Source: JBBKWQ01 sp037969115 (lineage in GTDB: Bacteria; Actinomycetota; Acidimicrobiia; Acidimicrobiales; Ilumatobacteraceae). Taken from it: a DNA stretch of 6,625 nt. This document shows positions 5,699 through 6,625 of the stretch, one piece after another. The stretch is taken from positions 1-6,625 of the forward strand of contig JBBKWQ010000339.1 in the NCBI GenBank assembly GCA_037969115.1. Direction: 5' to 3'. A program made the translations under genes and the position numbers. How positions within the stretch are numbered: position 1 is the stretch's first letter; each line of letters starts with the position of its first letter. The notes beneath the pieces were generated by a model, which worked only from the letters and a program-made list of their open reading frames with translations, had not been told where the DNA came from and made no database searches.

Positions 5699-5705
5699 AA
5701 ACGAC

Positions 5706-6625
5706 ATGGAACTGCAGACAAAACTCATGACCTACGACGATGCGTTGCACCAGTTCCTGGTGACCAAGGCGACGTTCGGAGGCGGACTTTCTAATCACGG
5801 CCCGATGGCGACCGAGGCGCTCGAGCACATGGGCGCACCTGATTGGATCGGCCCGTTCGTCACCGCCTATCGGCCGCGTCTCGAGCCCCGCACCCGGCCC
5901 GCAGCACGAGGCGGCGATTGGCACCAGCTGCTCCACGAGTTCCTCCCCGATCTGGTGGCGTCGGCGGCAGCCGAAGCGGGTCACGGCCTGCTGCGCGTTG
6001 CCCATGCGGTGCGGGGCCTCGAACGTGCGGAAGCGACCGGCCATGTACCCGCCATCCGAGTCGACGAGCTTCGAACCGCACTGATGCAGTGGCGTGCGGC
6101 CAGTGGTCTGCCGGCGCCCGACGCACTCACCGGCCACAAGTCGGTTTCCGAGTGGTCGGTCGAACTCGGCACGCTCGCCACGTTCGAGCCGCTCCCTGGG
6201 CTCCTCACGGCCTCCCTGAGGCTGGCCGCCGATCGACCGGGCTATCTCGACGTGGTGGCATCGCTCCAGCGGTGCGACCAGCCCGGCGACACGCTCGACC
6301 AGCTCGCGCTTCGCGCGCTAGACGGCTACATGGCGAACGAGGACTTCCTCTCGTGGTTCACGCTGCTCCACGGCGTCACCGTTTCGACGATGGCGCGCGT
6401 CCTCGTCGAGCACCTCGACGAACCGGCACAGCGACGGCTCGAGGCGGCGGTGGCCGGATTCGTCGCTGCCGCGGCGGTGGCGTTCGACCGGCGGACCGAC
6501 ACGACCTGGTACTCGCCGCGGGTTGACCCCAACGACGAGGACTCCGCGCCCGTCACACCGGTCATCAAGGACTTCACGGCGTTCAAGAGCCGCCACTACG
6601 GGCTGTGGATGCGCACCTTCAGCGG
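5706..6625 (+). CDS. Questin oxidase-like protein (DUF4243 family), 3' end missing
   Basis: The open frame covers 306 codons and runs off the window edge, so the protein is incomplete. The N-terminus matches the questin-oxidase-like family: FGGGLSNHGPMATEAL (residues 24-39) holds the conserved NHxPM motif, with GPFVTAYRPRLEP after it (49-61). GHGLLRVAHAVR (92-103) fits the second conserved block. Fungal members open a ring of the anthraquinone questin by Baeyer-Villiger-like oxidation; bacterial members are uncharacterised, so the substrate here is unknown. No signal peptide or membrane segment is seen, so it should be cytoplasmic. The ATG at 5706 was chosen because it sits 7 bases after a -10 box with no ribosome-binding site, which fits a leaderless mRNA; an ATG at 5727 is an alternative. 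The promoter has MerR-type features, suggesting induction by a redox-active or electrophilic compound. The frame is unbroken. Confidence 0.78.
   Translation, partial: MELQTKLMTYDDALHQFLVTKATFGGGLSNHGPMATEALEHMGAPDWIGPFVTAYRPRLEPRTRPAARGGDWHQLLHEFLPDLVASAAAEAGHGLLRVAHAVRGLERAEATGHVPAIRVDELRTALMQWRAASGLPAPDALTGHKSVSEWSVELGTLATFEPLPGLLTASLRLAADRPGYLDVVASLQRCDQPGDTLDQLALRALDGYMANEDFLSWFTLLHGVTVSTMARVLVEHLDEPAQRRLEAAVAGFVAAAAVAFDRRTDTTWYSPRVDPNDEDSAPVTPVIKDFTAFKSRHYGLWMRTFS

Noticed and set aside
4825..5730. Plus-strand 301-codon open frame over the HNH gene end
   Set aside because: It is an Arg-rich out-of-frame reading of the nuclease; the nuclease frame carries every HNH residue.
5466..6137. 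Minus-strand 223-codon open frame
   Set aside because: It crosses the MerR-like promoter and the start of the oxidase-like gene, whose family motifs are clear on the plus strand.

Overview
The window is GC-rich, with compact genes that strongly prefer G or C at third codon positions. It carries gene families typical of Actinomycetota: a DUF222/13E12-type HNH endonuclease, a TIGR03086 (mycothiol maleylpyruvate isomerase-like) protein, an ArsR plus SRPBCC pair, and a questin-oxidase-like protein. The overall flavour fits an actinobacterium, perhaps an Acidimicrobiia relative, but there is no rRNA or marker gene, so this placement is an inference.

Layout. (1) A small predicted lipoprotein lies on the minus strand (100-534). 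(2) Divergent from it is a plus-strand VapBC-type toxin-antitoxin pair (763-975 and 972-1370), overlapping by ATGA. (3) Convergent with vapC is a four-gene minus-strand run, read from 3822 down to 1486: ArsR-family repressor, SRPBCC/AHSA1-type protein, TIGR03086 metal-binding protein and short-chain dehydrogenase/reductase. The first pair overlaps by 4 bases and the last pair by 8 bases; a 129-base gap separates the pairs. (4) About 415 bases (3859-4274) hold no gene I can defend. (5) On the plus strand comes the HNH endonuclease (4310-5530), then a questin-oxidase-like gene (5706 to the window edge, incomplete).

Regulation is the most informative part. The ArsR gene has a consensus-like promoter (TTGACA, 17 bases, TATTAT) placed so that transcription should begin at or next to the ATG. 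An imperfect 24-base inverted repeat covers its -10 box and start codon, which suggests autorepression of a leaderless mRNA. The questin-oxidase-like gene has a TTGACT-19-TACAAG promoter with a perfect 7-base dyad in its spacer, the layout of MerR/SoxR-type activated promoters. vapB and the lipoprotein gene also have TANNNT boxes 8 bases before their ATGs. Four transcription units therefore look leaderless, whereas the internal operon genes at 2884 and 2301 have clear AAGGAG ribosome-binding sites.

Working model (inference): the ArsR-SRPBCC-TIGR03086-SDR run is a small ligand-responsive unit that may modify or detoxify a carbonyl or electrophilic compound, possibly with mycothiol. The oxidase-like gene may be a separate redox- or quinone-responsive unit under a MerR-family activator that is not in this window. 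I see no CRISPR array, tRNA, rRNA, insertion sequence or clear Rho-independent terminator.
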